Part shown: one piece after another, positions 47,706-57,020 of the stretch
Numbering within the stretch: position 1 is the first letter of the stretch
Layout of the letters: every line of letters starts with the position of its first letter
DNA from: Schleiferilactobacillus perolens DSM 12744
GTDB lineage: Bacteria > Bacillota > Bacilli > Lactobacillales > Lactobacillaceae
Assembly: GCF_001435585.1 (NCBI RefSeq)
Contig: NZ_AZEC01000002.1
Location: 90,879 to 154,878, forward strand
Reading direction: 5' to 3'
Length of the DNA stretch: 64,000 nt
Notes under the pieces: model-generated
Database searches by the model: none
Told to the model about the DNA's origin: nothing
Seen by the model: the letters and a program-made list of their open reading frames with translations, nothing else
Position numbers and translations under genes: made by a program

Positions 47706-49700
47706 TCATTTCTTCTCTGGCGCCTGTTGGGCATTCTTTTCGCCATTGAGTACTTCTTTGGCGACGAATGTCGCGTAATATGGGCTGCCAGTGTTGTTGG
47801 GGTGCACTTGGTCATTCCAGAACCAATCATTGTGCGGGTTAGCATATGCGAACCAATCAATAATATGCAGGTTGGCATAGCGTTTGGCGGCATCGGCCAA
47901 TGTACTATTCACCTGACCCTGCCACTGCCGCGTAGGTACCCGTGCATTGATCCAATAAACCCGACGGTTTTGCCCCACGGCCTGCATAAATTGATCCAGC
48001 TGATCCATGGTGAACGGTCCATTCGTCCCCAAACCAACCAGGACCACATCGGCCATCGCGCCCTGCGCGGATAAATTCTTCACGCTGTCGATCGTATTGA
48101 CCATCTGCTGACCGACATTGGCTTGAATATAAATTTTCGGAAAAATCCGGGTCAACAGTGGTTGCCCATCAATCATCACTGAATCACCAAATGCGGTGAT
48201 CGGTAATTGCTGAGCCCGTTGCAGCTGCACTTGCGTCAAGCCGTACTTTTCTAAATCTTGATTCACTGGATGTTCCTTAGCTCGAGATTCTTCTGCGGCG
48301 CTTTGAGACTTGGAAAGCGACTCTGACAATGATTTATTTTGTGCCGCCTTTTTCTTTTCTTCGTTTGCCTTCTTAATCGCGGCCAACTGCGACTTACTGC
48401 GCTTATCATTAGCCTTCGCATTGGCTTTGATCTTTTGAGCCAATTCCGATTTATCAGCCGCATCTGGGTTAGTCTGCGCACCTTGAACTACAGCCACACT
48501 GCCACCCACCATAATCAAAGCAACGATTGCTGAAACAGTACGGGTAATCCATTCCTGGGGCGTATTGCCGTGGAACAAGTCTGAGAACCACTCTCCGATT
48601 CGGCGGAAATCAAATTGGCCAATGGGTTTTTCGATCCACCGATAGGACACTTCACTGATCGCAACAATTAAGACGACTTCAATGACGGGGTAAAGAATCG
48701 GATGATTCGCCACATCAGGAAATTTGGACTCAAAGAAAATCATCACCGGGAATTGATATACATACAATCCATAACTGCGCGATCCGACCCAGTCAAAGAA
48801 CGGATTGCTCATAATACGATTCCAATCTGCACCAGGATGGGCAATGACGGCAATGGCGAGCACCGTGAATAACGTGAACAGGAACATGCCGCCACGGTAA
48901 GTCCAACTGTTTTGGGCATCCAATGTAAAAATCAGCCAAAGCATACCGGCAATCCCGATCAAACCCGCGACATCCAAAGTCCAACGATCACGATTGCCCA
49001 CTTTTCCTCGTAAACGATCCGTCGGCCAGACAAAGGCCAAAGCCACACCAAGGAAAATGCTAAAAAGCCGCGTATCTGTCCCGTAATATAGACGGCTAGG
49101 GTCCACATGCGGCTGATAAAGAACCGCCATTAATAATCCTGAAATCACCGAGATTAACAGTGCCGTATTAAACAACCACTTCCGATTGTTTTTGAACAGG
49201 TGGAACAGCAAGATGATGAGCAGCGGTCCGAAGATGTAAAACTGATTCTCAATCGACAGTGTCCACATGTGCGTGAACGGTGATTCATTATTGGCAAAAC
49301 GTTCAAAATACGACTGTCCATTGAAAATTTGCCACCAGTTATAATAATTCAAAAGGTTAGCGGCCACGATCTTGTGCAGATTAGCCAGTAAATTCCGTTG
49401 AAACAGCACGATATACGTACTAGTCGCAAACAACATCACGATCAATGTCGGATAAATTTTCTTTAAGCGGCGGCCATAAAACCGGCGCAACCGAAAATGT
49501 CCGGTGCTGCGTAATTCGCGCATGACTTGGTCCGCGATTAAATAGCCCGCTAAGGCCAGAAAAATCGGAACCCCTAAATAACCACCGCGGAAAATATTGG
49601 GATTCAAATGATACAGGATCACGCCCAGCACCCCAATGGTGCGTAATCCGCTAAAACCTGTAATGAAGCGCCGCTTCTTTGTCTGCCCAGCCCGTTGCAT
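47706..49700 (-). CDS. OatA-like acyltransferase with SGNH domain
   Basis: 664 residues. An acyltransferase-3 membrane domain with about ten helices (1-390) begins FSGLRTIGVLGVILYHL, with the conserved His. A strongly charged Lys/Ala/Ser linker (about 410-480) follows, then an extracellular SGNH-like domain with AFGDSVM and the C-terminal DQVHPNNTG. This is the architecture of peptidoglycan O-acetyltransferase OatA, which confers lysozyme resistance; other wall polymers are possible. I start at ATG 49700 after AGGGA. The gene begins 29 bp after obg. Confidence 0.9.
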   Translation of the reverse strand: MQRAGQTKKRRFITGFSGLRTIGVLGVILYHLNPNIFRGGYLGVPIFLALAGYLIADQVMRELRSTGHFRLRRFYGRRLKKIYPTLIVMLFATSTYIVLFQRNLLANLHKIVAANLLNYYNWWQIFNGQSYFERFANNESPFTHMWTLSIENQFYIFGPLLIILLFHLFKNNRKWLFNTALLISVISGLLMAVLYQPHVDPSRLYYGTDTRLFSIFLGVALAFVWPTDRLRGKVGNRDRWTLDVAGLIGIAGMLWLIFTLDAQNSWTYRGGMFLFTLFTVLAIAVIAHPGADWNRIMSNPFFDWVGSRSYGLYVYQFPVMIFFESKFPDVANHPILYPVIEVVLIVAISEVSYRWIEKPIGQFDFRRIGEWFSDLFHGNTPQEWITRTVSAIVALIMVGGSVAVVQGAQTNPDAADKSELAQKIKANAKANDKRSKSQLAAIKKANEEKKKAAQNKSLSESLSKSQSAAEESRAKEHPVNQDLEKYGLTQVQLQRAQQLPITAFGDSVMIDGQPLLTRIFPKIYIQANVGQQMVNTIDSVKNLSAQGAMADVVLVGLGTNGPFTMDQLDQFMQAVGQNRRVYWINARVPTRQWQGQVNSTLADAAKRYANLHIIDWFAYANPHNDWFWNDQVHPNNTGSPYYATFVAKEVLNGEKNAQQAPEKK

Positions 49701-49729
49701 TACTTCCCTATCACCTTTCATGGTTCATG

Positions 49730-51028
49730 TTATTCTACGAAGTCAAAGGTCAATTCACCAATCGTCACGGTGTCGCCATCCTGGGCACCCGCCTGACGCA
49801 GTGCCTCATCGACTCCCATACCGTGTAATTGACGGTCAAAGCGAATGAGTGAGTCTTGATGGTCCAAGTTGGTCATCTGGGCCAATCTTTCGACGCGCTC
49901 CCCAGTCACGACAAATACACCATCTTCATCACGAGTGACGTGGAAGGTCGGAGCTGCTTGCTCCGCCGTGTAGGTCCGCTCTGTCGGACCCGCCTCTTTC
50001 GCTGCAGCCGCTTCCTCGGCTTGGACTGAGTGTAACAACGCCGCTGTCTTTTGCAGTAAAGGCCGCACACCCGCATGGGTTACATTGGAAATGGGCATGA
50101 CCGGTAACTCAGACCATTCAGACTCAGCCAGCTGCTTTTGAAATTCTGCCAACCGCTCCTCGGCACCCGGAATTTCGATTTTTGTGGGCACCACAATTTG
50201 CGGCCGATGCAGCAGCTTTTCATCGTACGTGACCAGCTCATGTTCAATTTGTTGGAAATCATCAAAAGGATCCCGGCCATTATCCGGGTCCATATCCACT
50301 AAATGCAAAATTACCCGAGTGCGCTCGATATGCCGCAAGAATTGGAAGCCTAACCCGACGCCCTGCGCAGCACCAGCAATTAATCCTGGCAAGTCGGCTA
50401 GCACAAAGTCATTACCGTCATCGACCCGGACCATCCCCAAATTAGGGGTCAAGGTCGTGAATTGATATGCCGCAATTTTTGGTTTGGCTTTGGTTACCAC
50501 AGATAAAAAGGTGGATTTCCCGACAGAAGGATAACCGACTAAACCCACATCTGCTAACAATCGCAATTCTAGCCGAATGCGTCGCTCCTCACCAGGCGCG
50601 CCATTCTCTGCAATTTCCGGAGCAGTATTGCGACTGGTGGCAAAATGAATATTACCGCGGCCGCCCCGACCACCCTTGGCAACTACCAAAGTTTGGCCGT
50701 CTCTGGTAAGATCGCCAATTTCTTCTCCGCTGTCTGCGTCATAAACCACAGTGCCAGCGGGGACTTTGACCTCCACATTGTCGGCACCGCGACCATACAT
50801 ACTCTTAATCATCCCATTTTGGCCGGGTTTAGCCTTAAAATGGTTTTGGTATCGAAAATCCATCAGTGTCCGCGAGCCTTCATCAGCTACGAGCACCACA
50901 TCCCCACCGCGACCGCCATCACCGCCGGCTGGTCCGCCCAAAGGAACGTACTTTTCATGGCGGAAAGCGACTGAGCCGTCGCCCCCCTTACCTGCCTTAA
51001 CATTGATTGTCACTGTATCGACAAACAT
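49730..51028 (-). CDS. obg: GTPase ObgE/CgtA
   Basis: Essential GTPase in late 50S assembly and stress responses. The 432 residues have the glycine-rich Obg fold (1-158), the G domain with [10 protein letters not shown] at about 164-173, and a C-terminal OCT domain (about 350-430). I start at [10 protein letters not shown] (51028) seven bases after AGGAGG; an upstream in-frame reading covers the leader. It is served by the promoter at 51172-51200 and a structured leader of about 135 nt. Confidence 0.97.
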   Translation of the reverse strand: MFVDTVTINVKAGKGGDGSVAFRHEKYVPLGGPAGGDGGRGGDVVLVADEGSRTLMDFRYQNHFKAKPGQNGMIKSMYGRGADNVEVKVPAGTVVYDADSGEEIGDLTRDGQTLVVAKGGRGGRGNIHFATSRNTAPEIAENGAPGEERRIRLELRLLADVGLVGYPSVGKSTFLSVVTKAKPKIAAYQFTTLTPNLGMVRVDDGNDFVLADLPGLIAGAAQGVGLGFQFLRHIERTRVILHLVDMDPDNGRDPFDDFQQIEHELVTYDEKLLHRPQIVVPTKIEIPGAEERLAEFQKQLAESEWSELPVMPISNVTHAGVRPLLQKTAALLHSVQAEEAAAAKEAGPTERTYTAEQAAPTFHVTRDEDGVFVVTGERVERLAQMTNLDHQDSLIRFDRQLHGMGVDEALRQAGAQDGDTVTIGELTFDFVE

Positions 51029-51122
51029 CGAAAAACCTCCTAAATTCACTGAAAAAGCCGCGTGTACTTGAATGTTGAATGAAAAATAGCTCTCACTCAG
51101 ACCGAGTATGCTTCCCTTCAAT

Positions 51123-51150
51123 CGGCGGAAACCGCTATCAGCGGCCGCCG
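51123..51150 (-). promoter_or_regulatory. Nested GC-rich hairpin in the obg leader
   Basis: Outer stem CGGCGG/CCGCCG (51123-51128 with 51145-51150) encloses CCGCT/AGCGG. It lies about 15-20 nt after the predicted obg transcription start. Confidence 0.5.
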
Positions 51151-51171
51151 TGCGTGTATATTCCTTGTCTC

Positions 51172-51200
51172 ATTCTAAAGAAATCACCGTCGTTTGTAAA
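51172..51200 (-). promoter_or_regulatory. Candidate promoter of obg
   Basis: Minus strand TTTACA (51195-51200) and TAGAAT (51172-51177), 17 bases apart, about 145 bp before the obg start. Confidence 0.6.
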
Positions 51201-51223
51201 CGGACAGTCATGTTTCTGAAAAG

Positions 51224-51254
51224 AAAAGAAAATGGGGACGGCTTTGCGTTCCCA
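51224..51254 (-). terminator. Terminator after the nrdI-like gene
   Basis: On the minus strand TGGGAACG and CGTCCCCA pair with one mismatch across a short loop (51233-51254), followed by a T-rich tract (ATTTTCTTTTC). Confidence 0.65.
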
Positions 51255-51310
51255 TATTTTTTATTATGTTAACTAACTTTTGAAGCACAATGTGTGGATG
51301 CCCAAAAGTA

Positions 51311-51781
51311 TTAATGGGCCGCCGCTGACGCAAATGTTTTCTTCAAAACGTCGTATATCCGAACCACATCTTGGTCTGTCCCCCGCAGCTCATAATCCGC
51401 AATAAAGGGTGCATCAAAAGCTGCCGCATAGCGCTTAGCCGTCAGACAGTATTGACGGTTAAAATTTTTATTACCGCTGCCGATGATGCCAATACATAAG
51501 CTTGTATTGCCGCCATCCGCAATGTATTCACCCAAAGCGTTGGTCATAAGTTCTTTAACACCGTTATCCACGCCGTTGCCGCCATCCAAATATGTCGGTA
51601 CCATGGCGACAAACGGTCCAGCTTCTTTGGCTGGGATCGTTGCTTCGGATACTTCTCTTAATTCAATTTCAGGCTCAACAGCGTTTTTTTCGTGCTGAGT
51701 GGTGGCATATTCCGCCAATTTTTGAGCAAATGATCGTGTGTTACCGGAAATGGAAATATAAAGAACCTTGATTTTTGTCAT
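51311..51781 (-). CDS. NrdI-like flavodoxin
   Basis: 156-residue flavoprotein related to NrdI, which supplies oxidant to the manganese cofactor of class Ib ribonucleotide reductase. The FMN phosphate loop is SISGNTRSF (11-19), and GIIGSGNKNFNRQYC plus YELRGTDQD resemble NrdI flavin contacts. No nrdE, nrdF or nrdH is in the window, so it may be a stand-alone relative. It follows uvrC by 30 bp. Confidence 0.82.
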   Translation of the reverse strand: MTKIKVLYISISGNTRSFAQKLAEYATTQHEKNAVEPEIELREVSEATIPAKEAGPFVAMVPTYLDGGNGVDNGVKELMTNALGEYIADGGNTSLCIGIIGSGNKNFNRQYCLTAKRYAAAFDAPFIADYELRGTDQDVVRIYDVLKKTFASAAAH

Positions 51782-51811
51782 ATAGCGCCTACTTTCTGTC
51801 CCTGCAGCAGC

Positions 51812-53608
51812 TTACAAACTGAGCAAAATGGTTTGCGCCACTGTTTTTGCAATGCCGAGCGACTCAATATCTGCCACGGAGGCTTCCTTGATCTTGGTCA
51901 CCGAACCGAAGTGTTTCAATAACTTGATGCGCGTCTTTGGACCCACACCATGGATAGATTCCAATTTAGAAGACAATGAATTCTTATTATGGGTTTGCCG
52001 ATGGAAAGTGATGGCGAACCGGTGGACCTCATCTTGCACTCGGGTCAGCAAGAAAAAGCCCTGTGATTGCCGATCCAAATCGATAATTTGCGGCGGATTG
52101 CCATACAGCAGGTCCGCCGTCCGGTGTTTATCATTTTTTACCATGCCGGCCACAGGAATGTGGAGATTCAATTCATTGACCAACACGTCTTTTACAGCAT
52201 CCAACTCAATCTCGCCGCCGTCCATCAAAATCAAATCCGGCAATGGCTTCTTTTCTTTCAACAGTCGAGTATAGCGCCGCCGAATCACTTCCCGTGTATT
52301 GGCAGCTTCATCGGCCCCATTTTGATGCTCCACGGCGCCTTTTAACTTGTATTTGCGGTACATACTCTTGACGGCCTTACCATCCTCATAATACACCATC
52401 GCTGAAACCGGGTCGGTACCTTGGATGTGAGAATGGTCAAAAGCTTCCATCACATGGCCATAGGGCAAACCCAGCGCTGTAAAGATTTCCTCTTGCGCGC
52501 CCACGGTCTGGCGGTTGTCCAACTCCAATAGACGGAACTTCTCTTGCAACGCTAACTTAGCGTTTTCTTCCGCCATTTCCAGCAATTGCCGTTTCTGTCC
52601 GCGCTGGGGTGTTCTAAACGGCACACCGAGAATTTCTGCCAGCACATTCTTTTCAATTCCCGCCGGGACCAGAATTTCTTTGGGCAATACCTGATTCTTC
52701 CGGTTATAAAACTGCAAAATAAAAGTGGCCAATTCTTCCTCCGGCGCATTAATACTGGGAAAGATTCGCTTTTCTCGTTTCATCAAGCGCGCTTGGCGAA
52801 TGAAGAAGACCTGCACAGAGATCCACCCCTTATCCATGTAAAAGGCAAATAAATCTCGGGGAGTATGGTCATTAGAAATAATCCGTTGTTTTTCGACAGT
52901 CTGCTCAATGTAACGCAACTGATCGCGCAAATCTGCGGCTAATTCAAATTGCAATTTGGCGGCGGCATCATTCATCCGCTTAGTCAAAGTGCGTTTGGCT
53001 TCAGTGACGTGGCCAGCTAAGAAACGCTTAATTTTCGCAATCTGGGCATCATATTCTTCCTTGGGTACATCCCGAAAGCAGGCCCCTAAGCACTGGCCCA
53101 TATGGTAATACAGGCAAGGACGGCCCAAATGGCCAGGACACCGGCGCAAGGGATAAACCTTCTGTAAAAACTGGATCGTTCCCTGGGCGGCATAAACGTT
53201 TGGATACGGGCCAAAATAATAAGCACCATCCTTTTTGATTTCGCTGGTCAAAACCAACTGTGGATCCCGTTCGTTGGTAATTTTGATATAGGGATAACCG
53301 GTCCCCCGCTTCAATTTAATATTGTAATAGGGCTGATATTTCTGAATCAGCGTGATTTCGAGTAAAAAAGCTTCCTTCTCTGTTGTGGTCACGATGGTGT
53401 CAAAATCAGCAATTTCCTCATCGGCAATTTGCTCGATTAAGCGGGCCTGACCATTATTTTTATCGCCCTTAAAATAGGATCGCACCCGATTTTTTAAATT
53501 TTTCGCCTTGCCGACATAAATGATTTTGGCGTTTAAATCCTTCATCAGATAACACCCGGGTAAATCGGGCAGCAGTGCCAACTTATGTTCAATATGGGGA
53601 GACGCCAT
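51812..53608 (-). CDS. uvrC: Excinuclease ABC subunit UvrC
   Basis: Makes both incisions in nucleotide excision repair. The 598 residues have the GIY-YIG nuclease at the N-terminus (GCYLMKDLNAKIIYVGKAKN), a cysteine-containing middle region, a UVR motif near 200-235, the RNase H-like C-terminal nuclease (AFDHSHIQGTDPVSAMVYY; LILMDGG) and terminal helix-hairpin-helix motifs (IHGVGPKTRIKLLKHFG). I start at ATG 53608 after AAGGA; the longer reading passes through the -10. Confidence 0.97.
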   Translation of the reverse strand: MASPHIEHKLALLPDLPGCYLMKDLNAKIIYVGKAKNLKNRVRSYFKGDKNNGQARLIEQIADEEIADFDTIVTTTEKEAFLLEITLIQKYQPYYNIKLKRGTGYPYIKITNERDPQLVLTSEIKKDGAYYFGPYPNVYAAQGTIQFLQKVYPLRRCPGHLGRPCLYYHMGQCLGACFRDVPKEEYDAQIAKIKRFLAGHVTEAKRTLTKRMNDAAAKLQFELAADLRDQLRYIEQTVEKQRIISNDHTPRDLFAFYMDKGWISVQVFFIRQARLMKREKRIFPSINAPEEELATFILQFYNRKNQVLPKEILVPAGIEKNVLAEILGVPFRTPQRGQKRQLLEMAEENAKLALQEKFRLLELDNRQTVGAQEEIFTALGLPYGHVMEAFDHSHIQGTDPVSAMVYYEDGKAVKSMYRKYKLKGAVEHQNGADEAANTREVIRRRYTRLLKEKKPLPDLILMDGGEIELDAVKDVLVNELNLHIPVAGMVKNDKHRTADLLYGNPPQIIDLDRQSQGFFLLTRVQDEVHRFAITFHRQTHNKNSLSSKLESIHGVGPKTRIKLLKHFGSVTKIKEASVADIESLGIAKTVAQTILLSL

Positions 53609-53658
53609 GGTCACCGATCCTTTCCGACACAATAAAAAAAACAAGCGTTCGTCATTAT

Positions 53659-53687
53659 AGTATACCAATAGTCATCGTAATCGTGAA
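53659..53687 (-). promoter_or_regulatory. Candidate promoter of uvrC
   Basis: Minus strand TTCACG (53682-53687) and TATACT (53659-53664), 17 bases apart, with TG one base before the -10 (extended -10). Confidence 0.6.
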
Positions 53688-53738
53688 GCCAGGCGACTCC
53701 GTTCACTGCGTTAAGGGAGCCGCTCAATCGTGACCGCC

Positions 53739-53772
53739 AAAAAAGAGCCGCATCTTTTTTCGGATGCCGCTC
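53739..53772 (-). terminator. Intrinsic terminator after the amino-acid ABC genes
   Basis: On the minus strand GAGCGGCATC and GATGCGGCTC pair with one mismatch (53745-53772), followed by TTTTTTGG. Confidence 0.88.
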
Positions 53773-53811
53773 CATCAGCGCAAATTTATTATACAGGCTC
53801 TGTCAACCGAG

Positions 53812-54552
53812 TTATTGGACCAATACTTTAGCCAAGAATGACTTGGTCCGTTCATTTTTGGGATGGTCAAAAATTTGCTCGGGTGTGCCTTTTTCTGCCA
53901 GCACACCGCCATCCATAAACCAAACTTGATCGGCTACTTGACGGGCAAAGCCCATTTCATGGGTCACGACCACCATCGTCATCCCTGCCTTAGCCAAGGC
54001 CTGCATCACTTTCAGGACTTCACCGACCATTTCCGGATCCAGCGCAGAAGTAGGTTCATCAAACAGCATCACATCTGGATCCATGGCCAACGCTCGGGCA
54101 ATGGCGACCCGCTGTTGTTGACCACCGGATAGCGAGGCGGGAAAGGCGTCGGCCTTATCCGCCAAACCCACCTGCTCTAACAACTGTTGCCCTTGTTCGT
54201 TAGCCGCAGCCGCCCCTGTTTTCTTGACCCGTTGCGGCGCCAAGGTCACATTGGCCAGGACATTCATGTTAGGAAAAAGATTGAAGCTTTGGAACACCAT
54301 CCCCATCTTTTCGCGCACAGTATCCAACTTATTCGTTGGCAGATGAGTAATATCCTCGCCTTCGAAGAATACAGAACCGGCAGTGGGTTGTTCCAACATG
54401 TTGAGCATGCGTAAAAAGGTTGATTTACCCCCACCAGAAGGACCAATGACCACAATCACTTGCCCCTTTTCAACCTGCGCATCAATTCCCTTGATGACTT
54501 CTGTGTCCCCAAAACTCTTTTTTAGACCAACTGTCTGAATCATACTAGGCAT
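53812..54552 (-). CDS. Amino-acid ABC transporter ATP-binding protein
   Basis: 246-residue ATPase of the polar amino-acid uptake (GlnQ) class. Walker [10 protein letters not shown] at 37-45, signature [15 protein letters not shown], Walker [13 protein letters not shown] and the His switch in [11 protein letters not shown]. The ATG at 54552 lies seven bases after AAAGGAAG and overlaps the fused binding protein-permease gene by eight bases. A start three codons later (54543) is also possible. Confidence 0.95.
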   Translation of the reverse strand: MPSMIQTVGLKKSFGDTEVIKGIDAQVEKGQVIVVIGPSGGGKSTFLRMLNMLEQPTAGSVFFEGEDITHLPTNKLDTVREKMGMVFQSFNLFPNMNVLANVTLAPQRVKKTGAAAANEQGQQLLEQVGLADKADAFPASLSGGQQQRVAIARALAMDPDVMLFDEPTSALDPEMVGEVLKVMQALAKAGMTMVVVTHEMGFARQVADQVWFMDGGVLAEKGTPEQIFDHPKNERTKSFLAKVLVQ

Positions 54553-56002
54553 GCTGCATCTTCCTTTCGGCGAAATTCAGTAACCGGGTCAACCCGAATA
54601 CGAGAACGAAGTAAATGACCATCGCGACAGCATAAGGAGCGATTCCCTTGTAAGTGGCTGCTTGTACCAACCGCAATTGGTAGATAATGTCTGTCACCCC
54701 GATAACTGAGACAATGGAACTTTCCTTAATCAGTGAGATAAATTCGTTCCCCAATGATGGCCAGATTATTTTCAATGCTTGGGGCATAATCACGTAGCGG
54801 AGCGTGTCTTTAGACGATAGCCCAAGAGAGCGGGCCGCCTCCGTTTGACCCTTCGCGACAGAATCGATACCGCCCCGGATATATTCAGCCACGTACGCCC
54901 CAGAGTTCATCGCCACCCCGACCATACCGGCAGTCAATGCCGGTATGTTGAGACCAAAATATAGGAACATGACTTGAATCATCAACGGTGTACCGCGAAT
55001 GAATTCCACATAACCGGTGGCTAACCACTTCAACGGGGCAATGCTGCCCAACCGGCAAAGTGCCAGCAACGTCCCCAGCAGGACCCCAAGCACAACGCCA
55101 ACCAAACTAATGAGTAAAGTGTAGCCGATCCCCTTAATAAAGTAGCTGCGGTAACTCCACATGGAGGTATCTGCGACATTGACTTTCAAACTCTTGCCCG
55201 CATCAGCTAAATATTTAGTGGTCAGCTTTTGCTGTTTGATCTTAGTAATTGTTTTATTAACTGCAGTGACCAAAGAGGTGGAGTTCTTGGCGAAGGCAAT
55301 GGCGGTGCCATCACCGGTATCTGTCAAGTCAAAGCCGCCATTAATGACCACGAGATCCGGATTGTTTTTCACATATGCGGTTGCCACAGCAGATTCAGCG
55401 ACCAGCCCATCAATCTTGTGGGTCTTGAGGGCAATAATCAAATCGGTGACCTTCGTTAAACCAGTCAGTTTAGCACCCTTGATCTGCTTTTTTACCAGGT
55501 CATATTGAAGTGACCCTGTTTGAGCCCCTACTTTTTTATTGTAAAAAGATTTGTAGTTCTTGTAAATTTCTTTGTCGGCCTTATTGATAATGATAGATTG
55601 GCCTGAAAAGTAATATGGCTCAGAAAAATCAACACTTTGCTTCCGTTCTGGCGTGGGCGACATGGCAGATAACACCATATCAATCTTATGGGTCTCTAAG
55701 CCCACCAACAGAGCATCGAAATCCATTTGTTTCACAACCAGCTTGACGCCTAAGTCCTTCGCAATTTGTTTCCCAATGGCGATGTCCATGCCCACTGGTT
55801 TATTGTTAACTAGAAATTCGTACGGCGGATAGTCCGGCGAAGTCCCCATAACAATGGTGCCTTTCTTCTTTATTGCCGCCAGTGAATTATCATTTGCGGC
55901 CGCTTGAACATTTTGTGTTTGACTGATACTGATGGCTGTCGTCAGTGTGATCAACATACTGCACCAGATCAACAGTTTAACTAACCAGTGCTTTCCCTTC
56001 AT
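54545..56002 (-). CDS. Amino-acid ABC transporter, substrate-binding and permease domains fused
   Basis: 485 residues. A signal-like hydrophobic segment (about 6-28) is followed by an SBP family 3 domain (about 45-275, with [19 protein letters not shown]) and a HisM/GlnP-type permease (about 290-485, with [14 protein letters not shown] and the EAA loop in [17 protein letters not shown]). Binding protein and channel in one chain are known from lactococcal GlnP; the substrate may be glutamine, glutamate or another polar amino acid. I start at ATG 56002 after GGAG. Confidence 0.93.
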   Translation of the reverse strand: MKGKHWLVKLLIWCSMLITLTTAISISQTQNVQAAANDNSLAAIKKKGTIVMGTSPDYPPYEFLVNNKPVGMDIAIGKQIAKDLGVKLVVKQMDFDALLVGLETHKIDMVLSAMSPTPERKQSVDFSEPYYFSGQSIIINKADKEIYKNYKSFYNKKVGAQTGSLQYDLVKKQIKGAKLTGLTKVTDLIIALKTHKIDGLVAESAVATAYVKNNPDLVVINGGFDLTDTGDGTAIAFAKNSTSLVTAVNKTITKIKQQKLTTKYLADAGKSLKVNVADTSMWSYRSYFIKGIGYTLLISLVGVVLGVLLGTLLALCRLGSIAPLKWLATGYVEFIRGTPLMIQVMFLYFGLNIPALTAGMVGVAMNSGAYVAEYIRGGIDSVAKGQTEAARSLGLSSKDTLRYVIMPQALKIIWPSLGNEFISLIKESSIVSVIGVTDIIYQLRLVQAATYKGIAPYAVAMVIYFVLVFGLTRLLNFAERKMQHA

Positions 56003-56032
56003 TACGCTCACTCCAAATTTCATAATAGAACT

Positions 56033-56061
56033 AATATACCTGCTCTTATTGTAATATTCAA
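56033..56061 (-). promoter_or_regulatory. Promoter of the amino-acid ABC operon
   Basis: Minus strand TTGAAT (56056-56061) and TATATT (56033-56038), 17 bases apart, about 30 bp before the start codon. Confidence 0.65.
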
Positions 56062-56177
56062 GATAATCTTAAATTTATGCGATTATTTGTGCATAATTTA
56101 TTAATAAGTGAATACAAAACAAAAAGGATGCGCTTTAACGCAGATTTTGTTAAACTAGGGGCACAGAGGTGAAGACC

Positions 56178-56330
56178 ATGGGATTAACAGTCAAACGCGA
56201 GAACACCCTAACAAGTTTATTCGACCAATTTGCCACCTTGCCGGCCGACCTCAAAGAAAAGGTAGACCTCAAAGACGGCGAAAAGAAAGAACAGAAGCCG
56301 ACAGATAAAAAGGCTGACAAGAAGAAATAA
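56178..56330 (+). CDS. Small 50-residue charged protein
   Basis: ORF of 50 residues beginning MGLTVKRENTLTSLFDQFAT and ending in a Lys/Asp/Glu-rich tail. GAGGTG lies eight bases before the ATG, TG-T-TAAACT (56148-56156) could be an extended -10, and an intrinsic terminator follows at 56342-56389, so this is a complete transcription unit. From memory it resembles short Lactobacillales proteins of the SPJ_0845 type; this is unverified and no function is known. Confidence 0.7.
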   Translation: MGLTVKRENTLTSLFDQFATLPADLKEKVDLKDGEKKEQKPTDKKADKKK

Positions 56331-56341
56331 GTCAGCGACGC

Positions 56342-56389
56342 AAAAAAACTGCTGTCCGCAATCACTAGATTGCAGACAACAGTTTTTTG
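56342..56389. terminator. Bidirectional terminator between the 50-residue ORF and engB
   Basis: AAAACTGCTGTCCGCAATC and GATTGCAGACAACAGTTTT pair with few mismatches around a four-base loop; T-runs follow on both strands. It can end the small plus-strand gene and engB. Confidence 0.88.
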
Positions 56390-56398
56390 TTTTGTCCT

Positions 56399-56989
56399 TT
56401 ATTCAGCGGCCATATGCGCTTCGATCCAATCCCAGACGGCATCCTTGCCAAAGCCCTCTTGGGCGGAAAAGAGCACCACACGCGTGGCAGGCGTCAATCC
56501 CAAGGTCTTGCGAATCATACTCTCACTGCGATTGAACTGGCTGCGCTTAACCTTATCCATCTTCGTTGCCACGACAAGTACCGGCAACTCGTAATAAGCC
56601 AAGTAGCGATACATAGAGACATCGTCGGCGGTAGGCACATGCCGACCATCAACCAATTGCACCACACCGCGCAGAACTGAGCGCTTAGTGAGATACGCTT
56701 CAATCATGGCACCAAATTCCGCTCGTTGTTTCTTGGACACCTTTGCATAGCCATAACCGGGCACATCTACTAAAAATAACTCGTTTTCTACGGCATAAAA
56801 GTTCAATGTCCTTGTCTTTCCGGGTGCACCAGACGTCCGGGCCAATGCTTTGCGGTTAATTAATCTATTGGTTAAAGACGACTTGCCGACATTGGAACGA
56901 CCGACCAACGCAATTTCGGGCCAACCATCGGTCGGGTATTGACTAGCGGCCACTGCACTAATGCGCAATGAGACATCGTTCACCAACAC
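56399..56989 (-). CDS. engB: Ribosome biogenesis GTP-binding protein EngB (YsxC)
   Basis: GTPase in 50S assembly. The 196-residue product has VGRSNVGKSSLTN (P-loop at about 29-37), VDVPGYGYA (G3), VATKMDKV (G4) and FSAQEGFG (G5). I prefer the GTG at 56989, five bases after GAGGTGG, over another GTG three codons upstream that overlaps it. It follows clpX by 31 bp, the usual Bacilli order. Confidence 0.96.
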   Translation of the reverse strand: MLVNDVSLRISAVAASQYPTDGWPEIALVGRSNVGKSSLTNRLINRKALARTSGAPGKTRTLNFYAVENELFLVDVPGYGYAKVSKKQRAEFGAMIEAYLTKRSVLRGVVQLVDGRHVPTADDVSMYRYLAYYELPVLVVATKMDKVKRSQFNRSESMIRKTLGLTPATRVVLFSAQEGFGKDAVWDWIEAHMAAE

Positions 56990-57020
56990 GGTGACCACCT
57001 CTTTTCTTCACTACTGACCA

